The translations under genes were made by a program, and so were the position numbers. 36,806 nt of DNA, taken from Chloroflexota bacterium. GTDB taxonomy: Bacteria > Chloroflexota > Anaerolineae > Aggregatilineales > Phototrophicaceae. Below the pieces are notes generated by a model. That model had not been told where the DNA came from, did no database searches, and saw nothing but the letters and a program-made list of their open reading frames with translations. Below are positions 14,309 to 21,722 of this stretch, in pieces (positions within the stretch are counted from its first letter, which is position 1; every line of letters begins with the position of its first letter). The stretch covers positions 1 to 36,806 of the forward strand of contig QUBZ01000041.1 in the NCBI GenBank assembly GCA_014338005.1, in the 5' to 3' direction.

Positions 14309-14884
14309 CTATTGGTTGGGCGTCGGCACGTCCTTTTTAGGGGTTTTGCTGCCCCAGAAGCTCCGCATCCGGTCAATGTTGAAATAAAAGTCCAGTTCTT
14401 CACCGGTTTGCGGATGCTGTGCTGTCAGGATGTCGTAGTTTTTGCCGATGTGGGTGGCCTTGCGCTGCATGGTCACGCGCAGCCCCAGGGCATTCATGAC
14501 GGCGTATTCTTCTCGAATGCTGATGACTTCAAAAGCCGTCTCGAAACTGCGCCCGTTGACGCGCATGATGGACGCCAGCAGCCCGCGCGCGAAGGCGGCG
14601 TGATACTCCGCTTTAGTGATTTTCCCCGACTGCCGGTAAAAGTTGTAGGCGACGATGTGCGCTTCGATGTCCAGATAGTCCTCTTGCAGGACGCGCTGCA
14701 AACCCGCGCCGATCAGATTTTGATCGTCCTGCTGAACTGCCCGCCGCAGCGCCATCGGGATGCTGGCGGCGTTGAGATAGGGGTTAAACAGCGGCGAGCG
14801 GGTGTAAGCCTGCCGCAGTGCCAGAAAGTCGGATGTGGCGGGGCTGCGCTGGGCTTCGGCCAGCAGCTTTTCATACTCGTCCAT
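14309..14884 (-). CDS. DUF4919-like protein
   Basis: 191 aa, soluble, with no signal peptide or membrane segment. It has the DUF4919 pattern as I recall it: FLALRQAYTRSPLFNPY, QEDYLDIEAHIVAYNFY, FARGLLASIMRVNGRSFETAF, and IREEYAVMNALGL. It is largely helical. Function unknown. GGAGG is 7 nt before the ATG. Its stop is 37 bp from the convergent ATL stop. Confidence 0.75.
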   Translation of the reverse strand: MDEYEKLLAEAQRSPATSDFLALRQAYTRSPLFNPYLNAASIPMALRRAVQQDDQNLIGAGLQRVLQEDYLDIEAHIVAYNFYRQSGKITKAEYHAAFARGLLASIMRVNGRSFETAFEVISIREEYAVMNALGLRVTMQRKATHIGKNYDILTAQHPQTGEELDFYFNIDRMRSFWGSKTPKKDVPTPNQ

Positions 14885-14978
14885 CGTCGGCCCTCCGTCT
14901 GTACTCCGGTGTTGATACTTACCTTACCCGAAATAAGAAGGTCTTTTGCACCCGATAGATTGGGGGTATTGGGGAAAG

Positions 14979-15001
14979 GGGGCGAACAGCGCGTTCGCCC
15001 C
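14979..15001 (-). terminator. Hairpin after the M32 carboxypeptidase gene
   Basis: GGGGCGAAC (14979-14987) pairs perfectly with GTTCGCCCC (14993-15001) over a 5-nt loop, 13 bp past the stop at 15015. It resembles the hairpins at 7728-7757 and 18042-18064. Confidence 0.6.
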
Positions 15002-15014
15002 TGGAGATCGTGTA

Positions 15015-16520
15015 TTAAAGCGCGTACAGTTCGCCGTATTTGCCGCGCAGATAGGCCATGTACGGCTCGATACGCAGCGGCCCGCCGGTGACGCGCTCGA
15101 TCAGCTCGTTGGCCGTGAATTTGCTGCCGTACTGGTAGATGTTGGTTTTCAGCCAGCTGTGCAGAGTGTCAAAACGCCCCTGCGCGATTTCGCCGGGGAT
15201 TTCCGGGTGCGCCTTCAGCGCCGCCTCATAAAACAGGCCGCTGATGATGTTGCCCAGCGTGTACCCCTGGAACGCCCCGCCGATGAGTCCGCCGTACCAG
15301 TGGACATCTTGCAGCACACCGTCGCGGTCGTCCGGGGCGGTGATGCCCAGGTCGGCCTGATAGCGGTCGTGCCAGACCTGCGGCAGATCGCGGATTTCCA
15401 GCGAGCCTTCCAGCAGCTGCAGTTCCAGGTCAAAACGAATCATCACGTGCAGGTTGTAGGTCACTTCGTCGGCTTCGGTGCGGATGAGCGACCGCTCCAC
15501 CTTGTTGATGGCGCGGTAGAAGGTTTCCAGCGGCACGCCGGCCAGCTGGTCGGGAAAGGTTTTTTGCAGTTCGGGGTAAAAATGCTGCCAGAAACCCCGG
15601 CTGCGCCCGACGATATTCTCCCAGGTGCGGGACTGGCTTTCGTGGATGCCCGCCGAAGTCCCGCCGGCCAGGGGCGAGGCTTCGTAAGCCATATTGATGC
15701 CCTGTTCGTACATGGCATGGCCGGCTTCGTGCAGGGTGCTGAACAGCGCGTAACCCAGGTCGTCCTCTTTGAAACGGGTGGTGATTCGCACGTCGCCCAG
15801 CGAGAACTTGGTCATGAAGGGGTGGTGGGTTTTGTCCTGCCGCCCCCGGTTGAAGTCGTAGCCAAAGCGTTTGATGATCGCCTCGCCAAAAGCCAGCTGT
15901 TGATCTTCTGGATAAGACCGGCGCAGGCAGGAGTCGTCCGCCGGGGGCTGCGCCGTGATGGCCTGCACCAGCGGCACAAGCTGTTCGCGCAGTTGGGCGA
16001 ACACCGCCCGCACGGACGCAGCTTTCATCCCGTAGTCGGCGAAATCAATCAGCGGGTCGGCGATGTGTTCGTAGCCGGGGAAGAAGTCGGCCAGCCTGCG
16101 GCTCATATCGAGTGTTTTTTCCAACGCGGGGCGCAGACGGGCGAAGTCGTTGGCGGGGCGGGCTTCCGTCCACTCCTGGTAGGTCGCCGCGATATGTTCG
16201 TTCAGTTCGGCCACAAATGCCGATGGAATGCGTGTATTCCGCTCGTATTCACGTCGGGTGACGCGAATCAGGGCGGCATCGTCGGAGTCGTAAGGCAGGC
16301 TTTCTTCATACGGGCGCAGGTCATCCAGCAGCCTGCCGATGGCCGGATCGGTGAATTTTTCGTGCGCCAGCCGGGCAAGGGTCGCCATCTGACGCCCCCG
16401 AGCGGGTGCGCCGCCGGGCGGCATGTAGGTGGTCTGGTCCCAGGCCAGCAGGGCGTTGGCATGTTCCAGATCATCCACTTCCATCAGGCGGGTTTTGAGT
16501 TCCTGAAGTTTGGCTTCCAC
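15015..16520 (-). CDS. M32 metallocarboxypeptidase (Taq type)
   Basis: 501 aa, normal length for the family. The zinc site is HEAGH (His264, Glu265, His268), with the third ligand in GIHESQSRTWEN (Glu294), 30 residues on as in Thermus carboxypeptidase. Other family stretches are LLAWDQTTYMPPGG near the N-terminus and YTLGNIISGLFYEAAL near the C-terminus. It is cytosolic and removes C-terminal residues with broad specificity. It appears monocistronic; repeat-rich DNA lies upstream and a hairpin downstream. Confidence 0.96.
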   Translation of the reverse strand: MEAKLQELKTRLMEVDDLEHANALLAWDQTTYMPPGGAPARGRQMATLARLAHEKFTDPAIGRLLDDLRPYEESLPYDSDDAALIRVTRREYERNTRIPSAFVAELNEHIAATYQEWTEARPANDFARLRPALEKTLDMSRRLADFFPGYEHIADPLIDFADYGMKAASVRAVFAQLREQLVPLVQAITAQPPADDSCLRRSYPEDQQLAFGEAIIKRFGYDFNRGRQDKTHHPFMTKFSLGDVRITTRFKEDDLGYALFSTLHEAGHAMYEQGINMAYEASPLAGGTSAGIHESQSRTWENIVGRSRGFWQHFYPELQKTFPDQLAGVPLETFYRAINKVERSLIRTEADEVTYNLHVMIRFDLELQLLEGSLEIRDLPQVWHDRYQADLGITAPDDRDGVLQDVHWYGGLIGGAFQGYTLGNIISGLFYEAALKAHPEIPGEIAQGRFDTLHSWLKTNIYQYGSKFTANELIERVTGGPLRIEPYMAYLRGKYGELYAL

Positions 16521-16590
16521 AAAAAAACTCCTTTGATGAGCTTAAATGCCAGGGTCATCATCTGTGCACATACTTGACGGTAATTGCCAG

Positions 16591-16767
16591 TCCCCACCCC
16601 CCGCTTTTCAAGGGTAGGTATTTCATTCTCCCCACCCCCTGCCCCCTCCCCAAGTTTTGGAGAGGGGATCAAGAAGGGTTGCTACGGTTTTTTAAGTCCC
16701 CTCCCCATCTGATGGCGACCCGAATGGGGACGTATGTCCCCTGAGGGGAGGGGATTTAGGGGTGGAG
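16591..16767. repeat. G-rich palindromic intergenic repeat
   Basis: The 320-bp gap 16521-16840 holds no gene. It contains CCCCTCCCCAAG/TTTTGGAGAGGGG and a second palindrome beginning TTTAAGTCCCCTCCCCAT and ending GGGGAGGGGATTTAGGGG. The same modules occur at 26080-26251. The left part (16591-16630) is a further C-rich partial copy. The element lies past the Nudix stop and upstream of the M32 gene. Confidence 0.7.
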
Positions 16768-16840
16768 AAGGTTCAGAACAGGCAACACAACTGTGCTTTA
16801 TACCGGCGAACCGGCCAGAATGTTCGATTTCGGCGGTTGG

Positions 16841-17479
16841 TCAATCGTAATCCGTCGGCAGGTCTGGCCGGCGGTGATGCTCGAACAGCCGTTTGATCTG
16901 CGCGGGCGTCACCCGACCGACCGACAGCGGCGGGATGGCGTCTTCCGCAAACAGCGCGACGGCTTCGGTTTCGTCGTTGGCGGCCAGCGGTTCGGGCGTG
17001 CCGTTTGGTTCGCACAAAAAAAACAGCTTGTAGATATGCCAGATGTGCGGCGGGTGGCCGTGTTTGTTGCGGTCGTAGACGGCCAGCAGTTTAACCACCC
17101 GCGTATGGTAGCCGGATTCTTCGTAGACCTCGCGGGCGCAGGCTTCCGCCGCCGACTCGCCGATGTCCACCCAGCCGCCGGGCAGCGTCCAGCCGCCGTC
17201 TTTACTTTCCTTCACCAGCACAATCCGGTCGTCCTGGAAGATCACGCCGCGCACATCCACTTTGGGCGTGGCGTGGCCGACTTCGCCGGCGAACAGGTCG
17301 TGTATGGGGGCGAAGTCGCTGCCGGTATAAGCTGCGGCGATTTCGGCGGCCAGTTCGCGGACGCGCTCGTAACGCTCGCGGTCGAAAACATCCTGGGTGT
17401 AAGCCAGGCCGGTCTGGGCAATCGCCTGAAGTTCCTGAACCCACTTCAACCAGGCCGTCGGGGATGCTGCGCCGCTCAT
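16841..17479 (-). CDS. Nudix hydrolase with N-terminal YjhB-like domain
   Basis: 212 aa. Residues 1-65 (WVQELQAIAQTGLAYTQDVF, then RYERVRELAAEI) match the helical N-terminal domain seen in Bacillus YjhB-type and CDP-choline-cleaving Nudix enzymes. The Nudix box G-x5-E-x7-RE-V-x-EE-x-G spans 102-124 (GWVDIGES to REVYEESGY) with every catalytic residue present. It should hydrolyse a nucleoside diphosphate linked to another group; the substrate is uncertain. The ATG overlaps the flavodoxin stop by 4 bp (ATGA), so the two are translationally coupled. Confidence 0.92.
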   Translation of the reverse strand: MSGAASPTAWLKWVQELQAIAQTGLAYTQDVFDRERYERVRELAAEIAAAYTGSDFAPIHDLFAGEVGHATPKVDVRGVIFQDDRIVLVKESKDGGWTLPGGWVDIGESAAEACAREVYEESGYHTRVVKLLAVYDRNKHGHPPHIWHIYKLFFLCEPNGTPEPLAANDETEAVALFAEDAIPPLSVGRVTPAQIKRLFEHHRRPDLPTDYD

Positions 17480-18015
17480 AACACGCTTTTTTCCAGTTCG
17501 CTGCGGACGCGCGCCGTCCAGTTGCGGATGGCGTTCCAGTCCCGGTAGTCGTCGTTAAGCATACCGGGGGCCTGTGAACCGTCGTAACGCAGCGACAGCG
17601 TCCAGCGGTCGCGCAGATCAATGGCATCCAGGCGCAGCTTGCCGGCAAATATGGCAATGTCGCGCGCGCCGATTTTTTCCAGCGTATCCCGGTGGACGTA
17701 ATTTTCCAGGGCGTGCTGGTAGCCGTCCGGTTCGAGGATGCGGATGCAGGTAATAAAAAAATAGAGTGGTTGTTTTGCCAGTTCGCCCTCAAAACGATCC
17801 AGAAAACGCGACATGGGCGTTAACCACATGCCGGCATGGATGGCCGACCCCAGGATATACGCATCATAACCGGCGACTGACTCCAGCGTTTCGACATTGG
17901 CGACCGTCACATCAAAATGATTTTCACCGAACATCTGCCCCATAAATTCGGCGATTTCGGCGGTCGAGCCATGAACGGTGGCATAGGCAATCAAGATTTT
18001 TTTCGTTACCGTCAT
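17476..18015 (-). CDS. Flavodoxin-domain protein (HemG-like)
   Basis: 179 aa. The FMN phosphate-binding loop is at the N-terminus (ILIAYATVHGSTAEIAEFM), followed by YDAYILGSAIHAGMW, which is typical of HemG-type protoporphyrinogen oxidase-like flavodoxins. The C-terminus is not typical of flavodoxin (RDWNAIRNWTARV). No haem-synthesis gene is nearby, so a general flavin redox role is as likely as HemG function. A possible promoter has TACAAT at 18087-18092 on the minus strand. Its stop overlaps the Nudix start. Confidence 0.85.
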   Translation of the reverse strand: MTVTKKILIAYATVHGSTAEIAEFMGQMFGENHFDVTVANVETLESVAGYDAYILGSAIHAGMWLTPMSRFLDRFEGELAKQPLYFFITCIRILEPDGYQHALENYVHRDTLEKIGARDIAIFAGKLRLDAIDLRDRWTLSLRYDGSQAPGMLNDDYRDWNAIRNWTARVRSELEKSVL

Positions 18016-18041
18016 TCCCTAACGTTCCTTCACAGACTTGA

Positions 18042-18064
18042 AGGGCGAACCTATCGTTCGCCCT
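18042..18064 (-). terminator. Perfect hairpin between the DinB-like and flavodoxin genes
   Basis: AGGGCGAAC (18042-18050) pairs with GTTCGCCCT (18056-18064) over the loop CTATC. It may end the DinB-like transcript. If the flavodoxin gene starts transcription near 18080, it would instead lie in that gene's 5' leader. Confidence 0.5.
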
Positions 18065-18122
18065 CCCTCACGATTGATACGGTTTAATTGTACTCGATTT
18101 AACGGTTTAAAAAATAGAACCG

Positions 18123-18599
18123 TCAGCTTAAATTCAGCGCGCGCGCGATGTCATCGGCATGAGTCCGGTCATGCCCGGCCACCACCTTCAGGATTTCGGC
18201 GATTGAAAGGATACGCATCGAACCATGCCGCCCCTGTTTGTCCAGTGCGGCGTCGTCAATGGTATCCAGCCAGGCGTCGCGTTCGGCGGCGGTTTGCATC
18301 AGGGCAGCGCGGGCTTCCTCGACGGTTGTTTCGGCGCGTTTTTCGACCGAGCGCCGGTTGAAGCGTTCCAGGTCAAAATCCTCCGGGATGGTGTTTTCGC
18401 CCCTGGCAATCGCCATAATCATATTGTTGTGTCCTCGGTCGGAAACCATCAGGTGGATGAGAAGCTGGCGCGCCGTCCAGCCGGCCCCCTCGGAATAAAC
18501 TTCCTCATCCCAGCGGTCGCCCACCCGGTCGAGGACGGCGTTTAAATAATGGCGCGCGTCGTTGAGTTCCTGTTTAAGTTCATTTATCCTGTCGGTCAT
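18123..18599 (-). CDS. DinB-superfamily protein
   Basis: 158 aa four-helix-bundle protein of the DinB/YfiT/DUF664 type. The probable metal triad is His49 (LLIHLMVSDRGH), His143 and His147 (GHDRTHADD). The start used is the ATG at 18597-18599 (MTDRINELKQ), preceded by GAGGAGGA with about 8 nt spacing; the 13 longer residues upstream are not translated. Members are thiol- or damage-related transferases and hydrolases; this one cannot be assigned. The HD-domain gene ends 66 bp upstream on the same strand. Confidence 0.85.
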   Translation of the reverse strand: MTDRINELKQELNDARHYLNAVLDRVGDRWDEEVYSEGAGWTARQLLIHLMVSDRGHNNMIMAIARGENTIPEDFDLERFNRRSVEKRAETTVEEARAALMQTAAERDAWLDTIDDAALDKQGRHGSMRILSIAEILKVVAGHDRTHADDIARALNLS

Positions 18600-18639
18600 T
18601 TTTAAATTCCTCCTCTGTGGGCGCGCCCGCCGGCGCATC

Positions 18640-18667
18640 CCTGCTCATCCCTCATAATTCACCACTC
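18640..18667. repeat. Heptamer array at the end of the HD-domain gene
   Basis: On the minus strand: GAGTGGT, GAATTAT, GAGGGAT, GAGCAGG. The stop codon of the HD-domain gene overlaps the first unit. Same repeat class as at 3747-3788 and 6613-6636. Confidence 0.6.
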
Positions 18668-19193
18668 AATACGCATCGTCCGCCGCCTGCAAGCGCCGCA
18701 GCAGGTCGAAGTGTGGATGTTCGACCCAGCGCGCGGGGTCGTCAGCGTGGTGGGCGGCCAGCCAGACGGCGGTTTCTGCGGCGCCGGCGGCGGCCAGCAG
18801 TTCCGCGCTCCAGGCCGGATGATGTGCGTAAACCACAAACGGGCGCTGCCAGGGGCGGCGCGGGTCGCCGTCCATCCAGCGGCGCGCCAGCGCGGGCAAA
18901 AACGCCCGCACCAGCACTGCCAGGGTTTTTTGCCCGGTCGTCAGGGGGTAATGGATTTTGCCGGCGTCATGCAGCAGCGCGGCCACTGCCAGGTCACGCG
19001 GGGCCGGCCCCTGCGCCAGCACGCCGCGCAGCACGTTCAGGCTGTGGAGCTGTTCGGCGCGCCGCAGGCGGGCGAAAAGCGCCTGCTGAGGCGGCGTCAG
19101 GTATTCAGCCGCCAGAGCCATCTGAACCGGGCGGGCGAAGGCCAGCAGTTCCCCAAGCCCCTGCTGCACGCGCCGGACGGCGGAAACGTTCAT
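18666..19193 (-). CDS. HD-domain phosphohydrolase
   Basis: 175 aa. The metal-binding HD pattern is present: His50 (EQLHSLNVLRG), His75-Asp76 (ALLHDAGKIHYPL), His124-125 (AHHPAWSAELLAAAG), His148-149 and a distal Asp near 172. This is the arrangement of small HDIG-type phosphohydrolases acting on nucleotides or cyclic nucleotides. The ATG overlaps the M50 protease stop by 4 bp. The stop codon lies in a heptamer repeat, so the C-terminus may have been shortened or replaced. Confidence 0.88.
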   Translation of the reverse strand: MNVSAVRRVQQGLGELLAFARPVQMALAAEYLTPPQQALFARLRRAEQLHSLNVLRGVLAQGPAPRDLAVAALLHDAGKIHYPLTTGQKTLAVLVRAFLPALARRWMDGDPRRPWQRPFVVYAHHPAWSAELLAAAGAAETAVWLAAHHADDPARWVEHPHFDLLRRLQAADDAY

Positions 19194-19885
19194 AAACCCA
19201 ACAAAAACTGCGTGATGGCAAAGGTCGGCTGGCTGATGAGCATCCCCAGGATGTTCAGCCCCGGCACACGCAGGAAACTGAGCAAAATGAGGCCGATCAG
19301 GATGTAGTTGGTGGTCTGGGCGTGGCGCTGCCAGGTATAGGCCAGGTCGGGCGGCAGCAGCGCCAGCACGATATGCCAGCCGTCAATGGGAAAGACGGGC
19401 AGCAGGTTAAACACAAACAGCAGCACGTTCCAGAAAACGAGCTGCCCCAGGATGAGCGCCACGACGCCTATCGGCCCCTGCACCTGGCCGAAAAAAACCG
19501 CCCGGAAAACTTCCAGCGACCCCAAACCCAGGAAACGCAGCAGAATCGCCGCCACAACCGCCAGCAGCAGGTTCGAGAGCGGCCCGGCGGCGACGGCGGC
19601 CAGGAAACCCCAGCGCGGGTTACGCATCCGGTGGGCGGCGATCGGGGCCTGGCCCAGGATGCCGAAACCGATCAGCGCGAACATCAAAAACCCGACCGGG
19701 TTGATATGCACCAGCGGGTTTAAGGTCAGGCGGCCCTGCCGCGCCGGTAGGGGGTCGCCCATCAGGTGGCCAATGTAATTGTGCGCGAATTCGTGGATGG
19801 TCATGCCGGCCAGCACGGCCAGCAGGACGGCGATTAACATCTGAACGCTGAGGTTGCCAAAAAGCAGCACGGATTGTCTCCACAC
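19190..19885 (-). CDS. Site-2 protease family (M50) membrane metalloprotease
   Basis: 231 aa from a GTG start. The zinc motif HEFAH is at residues 31-35 in the first membrane segment, and the third ligand is Asp168 in NLLPVFPIDGWHI. There are about five to six hydrophobic segments, no PDZ or CBS domain, so it is the minimal M50B type. These enzymes cut proteins within the membrane. The GTG has no Shine-Dalgarno and a -10 box TATACT lies only 15 bp upstream, so the mRNA may be nearly leaderless. An in-frame ATG (Met16) is an alternative start. Confidence 0.9.
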   Translation of the reverse strand: MWRQSVLLFGNLSVQMLIAVLLAVLAGMTIHEFAHNYIGHLMGDPLPARQGRLTLNPLVHINPVGFLMFALIGFGILGQAPIAAHRMRNPRWGFLAAVAAGPLSNLLLAVVAAILLRFLGLGSLEVFRAVFFGQVQGPIGVVALILGQLVFWNVLLFVFNLLPVFPIDGWHIVLALLPPDLAYTWQRHAQTTNYILIGLILLSFLRVPGLNILGMLISQPTFAITQFLLGL

Positions 19886-19900
19886 TTACGAGTTTCAGAG

Positions 19901-19929
19901 AGTATAACATAAGTGCGCCTTCGCCTGAA
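19901..19929 (-). promoter_or_regulatory. Promoter of the M50 protease operon
   Basis: On the minus strand the -10 is TATACT (19901-19906). A weak -35, TTCAGG (19924-19929), is 17 bp upstream. Transcription would start about 9 nt before the GTG. Confidence 0.5.
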
Positions 19930-19965
19930 GGCACGTCAACTGAGTACCTGATGAGCGTCGAAATG

Positions 19966-20138
19966 CAGGGCAATCGCTTCAAACTGTCATCTTGCGCTCT
20001 GTTAACCCCGTATACGGAGAAAGGGGGAGTAAGAGTCTCTTTAAGCCCCCTCCTTGAATTCGGGGAGGGGGTTTGGGGGAGGGGTCAAAAGGCAAAAGTC
20101 TGCTTACTGAGACGAAGTATCTTCAAGCGATTGCCCTG
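19966..20138. mobile_element. 173-bp MITE with terminal inverted repeats and 10-bp target duplication
   Basis: The left end CAGGGCAATCGCTT is the exact reverse complement of the right end AAGCGATTGCCCTG. Both ends are flanked by the identical 10 bp CGTCGAAATG (19956-19965 and 20139-20148). The inside does not code; it contains the palindrome CCCCCTCC/GGGGAGGGGG and a G-rich stretch shared with 6303-6426. The size, terminal repeats and 10-bp duplication fit a non-autonomous element moved by an IS4-like transposase. No transposase is in the window. It fills most of the 338-bp gap between divergent genes. Confidence 0.88.
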
Positions 20139-20177
20139 CGTCGAAATGCCATTGGCGGGGTTATAGGAAGAAGACTG

Positions 20178-20186
20178 TGGTATAGT
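20178..20186 (+). promoter_or_regulatory. Extended -10 promoter of the DUF951 gene
   Basis: TGGTATAGT is a TGn-extended -10 (TATAGT at 20181-20186), 37 bp before the ATG. No good -35 is visible, which fits the extended -10 class. It lies 30 bp outside the MITE's right target duplication. Confidence 0.55.
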
Positions 20187-20223
20187 ATTGAACGTTGGCG
20201 CGGCGTTTGTTCGAGCGTGAGCC

Positions 20224-20436
20224 ATGCCGGAACAAATCATGATCGGCGACCGGGTGCAGATGCGAAAAAAACACCCCTGCGGCAGCGACCAGTGGCAGGT
20301 GTATCGCGTTGGCGCGGATATTGGCTTGCGCTGCCTGGGGTGCGGGCGGCGGGTGATGCTGGCCCGCCCGCTGTTTTGGAAGCGGTTAAAAAAGATTCTC
20401 GCCAGCAGTTCAAAACGCGGAGAGGATGAGGGATGA
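20224..20436 (+). CDS. DUF951 family small protein
   Basis: 70 aa. It matches the DUF951 signature: [20 protein letters not shown], then [12 protein letters not shown] and [12 protein letters not shown]. The conserved Cys residues (HPCG, CLGCG) suggest a small metal-stabilised or RNA/DNA-associated fold; function is unknown. The basic C-terminus ends in a few extra residues. Its stop overlaps the start of the next gene by 4 bp (ATGA), so the two are coupled. Confidence 0.9.
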   Translation: MPEQIMIGDRVQMRKKHPCGSDQWQVYRVGADIGLRCLGCGRRVMLARPLFWKRLKKILASSSKRGEDEG

Positions 20437-21617
20437 AACGAATGCTGTTTCTGTTTTCAGATACCGGCGGCGGCCACCGGGCGGCGGCGGAGGCGATCCG
20501 GGATGCGCTTTTGCTGCGGTACGAAAACCAGGTTCGCGTCGAGATGATAGACGTGTTCCGCTCCTACACCCCGTTTCCGTTTAAGTATATGCCGGAGATG
20601 TACCCCTGGATTATCAACTACAGCAAAATCTCCTGGGGCATCAGTTACAAGCTGACCAACTCGAAAGAAAGCGCGCGGCTGCTGTCGCGCGGGATGTATG
20701 TTTCCATCGAAAAAGGGCTTAAACGCCTGTATAAAGAAAACCCGGCGGACGTGGTGGTGTGCGTGCATTCCATCCTCACGCAGCCGGCTATGCAGGCGCT
20801 CACCCGCTTTGAAAAACGCCCGCCTTTTATAACGGTCGTCACCGACCTGGTTTCGACGCATATGTTCTGGTACGACAAACGGGTAGACCGCTGCCTGGTG
20901 CCAACGCGCCCGGCCTACGAACGCGGCCTGAAAAGCGGCCTGAAGCCGGAACAGCTGCGCGTGACCGGCCTGCCGGTGCATCCGCGTTTTGCCCAGGCGC
21001 TTACGGATAAAGCCTCGGCGCGGCGCGAACTGGGATGGGACCCCGACCTGCCCGCCATTTTGATGGTTGGCGGGGGCGAAGGCATGGGGCCGCTGTATAA
21101 AACCGCCCGCGCCATCAACGATGAAAAGTTCCCCTGTCAGCTTGCGATCATCGCCGGGCGCAACAAATTGTTGAAAGATAAGCTGGAGGCCCACGAGTGG
21201 AACCAGCCGACCCACATTTACCCGTTCGTGACCAATATGCCGGTGCTGATGGCCGCCGCCGACATCCTGGTGACGAAGGCCGGCCCGGCCACCATCAGCG
21301 AAGCCTGCATCGCCGGGCTGCCGCTCATCCTCAACGACGCCATCCCCGGCCAGGAAACCGGCAACGTGGATTATGTGGTCGAAAACGGCGCCGGCGTGTT
21401 CGCGCCCAGCGTGCGCGGCGTGGTGGACGCGGTGGCAGAGTGGCTGTCGGAAGGGGCGGCGGGGCTGCGGCGGCGTTCGGATAACGCCCGCCGGTTGGGA
21501 CGCCCGGATGCGGTGTGGACGATTGCCGATGAAGTGTGGCAGTACGCCCACAAGCCGCTTATCCCGACCAACCGCCGCGCGCCGGTGTTTGAACTGCCGG
21601 GGCGCGTCTGGCGTTAA
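20433..21617 (+). CDS. MGDG synthase-like glycosyltransferase (GT28)
   Basis: 394 aa GT-B enzyme of the monogalactosyldiacylglycerol synthase/processive diacylglycerol glucosyltransferase group. The N-terminal acceptor domain has [17 protein letters not shown] and the family stretch [17 protein letters not shown]; the C-terminal domain has [13 protein letters not shown], the donor-site [11 protein letters not shown] and [14 protein letters not shown]. It should transfer a hexose from a UDP-sugar to diacylglycerol at the inner membrane face, making glycolipid. GAGGG lies directly upstream. It is coupled to the DUF951 gene and followed by a terminator. Confidence 0.92.
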   Translation: MKRMLFLFSDTGGGHRAAAEAIRDALLLRYENQVRVEMIDVFRSYTPFPFKYMPEMYPWIINYSKISWGISYKLTNSKESARLLSRGMYVSIEKGLKRLYKENPADVVVCVHSILTQPAMQALTRFEKRPPFITVVTDLVSTHMFWYDKRVDRCLVPTRPAYERGLKSGLKPEQLRVTGLPVHPRFAQALTDKASARRELGWDPDLPAILMVGGGEGMGPLYKTARAINDEKFPCQLAIIAGRNKLLKDKLEAHEWNQPTHIYPFVTNMPVLMAAADILVTKAGPATISEACIAGLPLILNDAIPGQETGNVDYVVENGAGVFAPSVRGVVDAVAEWLSEGAAGLRRRSDNARRLGRPDAVWTIADEVWQYAHKPLIPTNRRAPVFELPGRVWR

Positions 21618-21663
21618 GCGGCGACCTTATAAACATTTGCGCGGCGACCGAATTAATCTTGTC

Positions 21664-21697
21664 CGGGCGGATACGCTCCGCCCGTATTTGTTTGTTC
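21664..21697 (+). terminator. Terminator of the glycolipid synthase operon
   Basis: CGGGCGGA (21664-21671) pairs with TCCGCCCG (21677-21684), followed by TATTTGTTTGTTC. Confidence 0.75.
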
Positions 21698-21722
21698 AGA
21701 CAGTTGAGAGGGTTTTAACCGG

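Noticed and set aside
14946..16577. 543-codon open frame on the plus strand
   Set aside because: Antisense to the clearly recognised M32 carboxypeptidase; no motifs.
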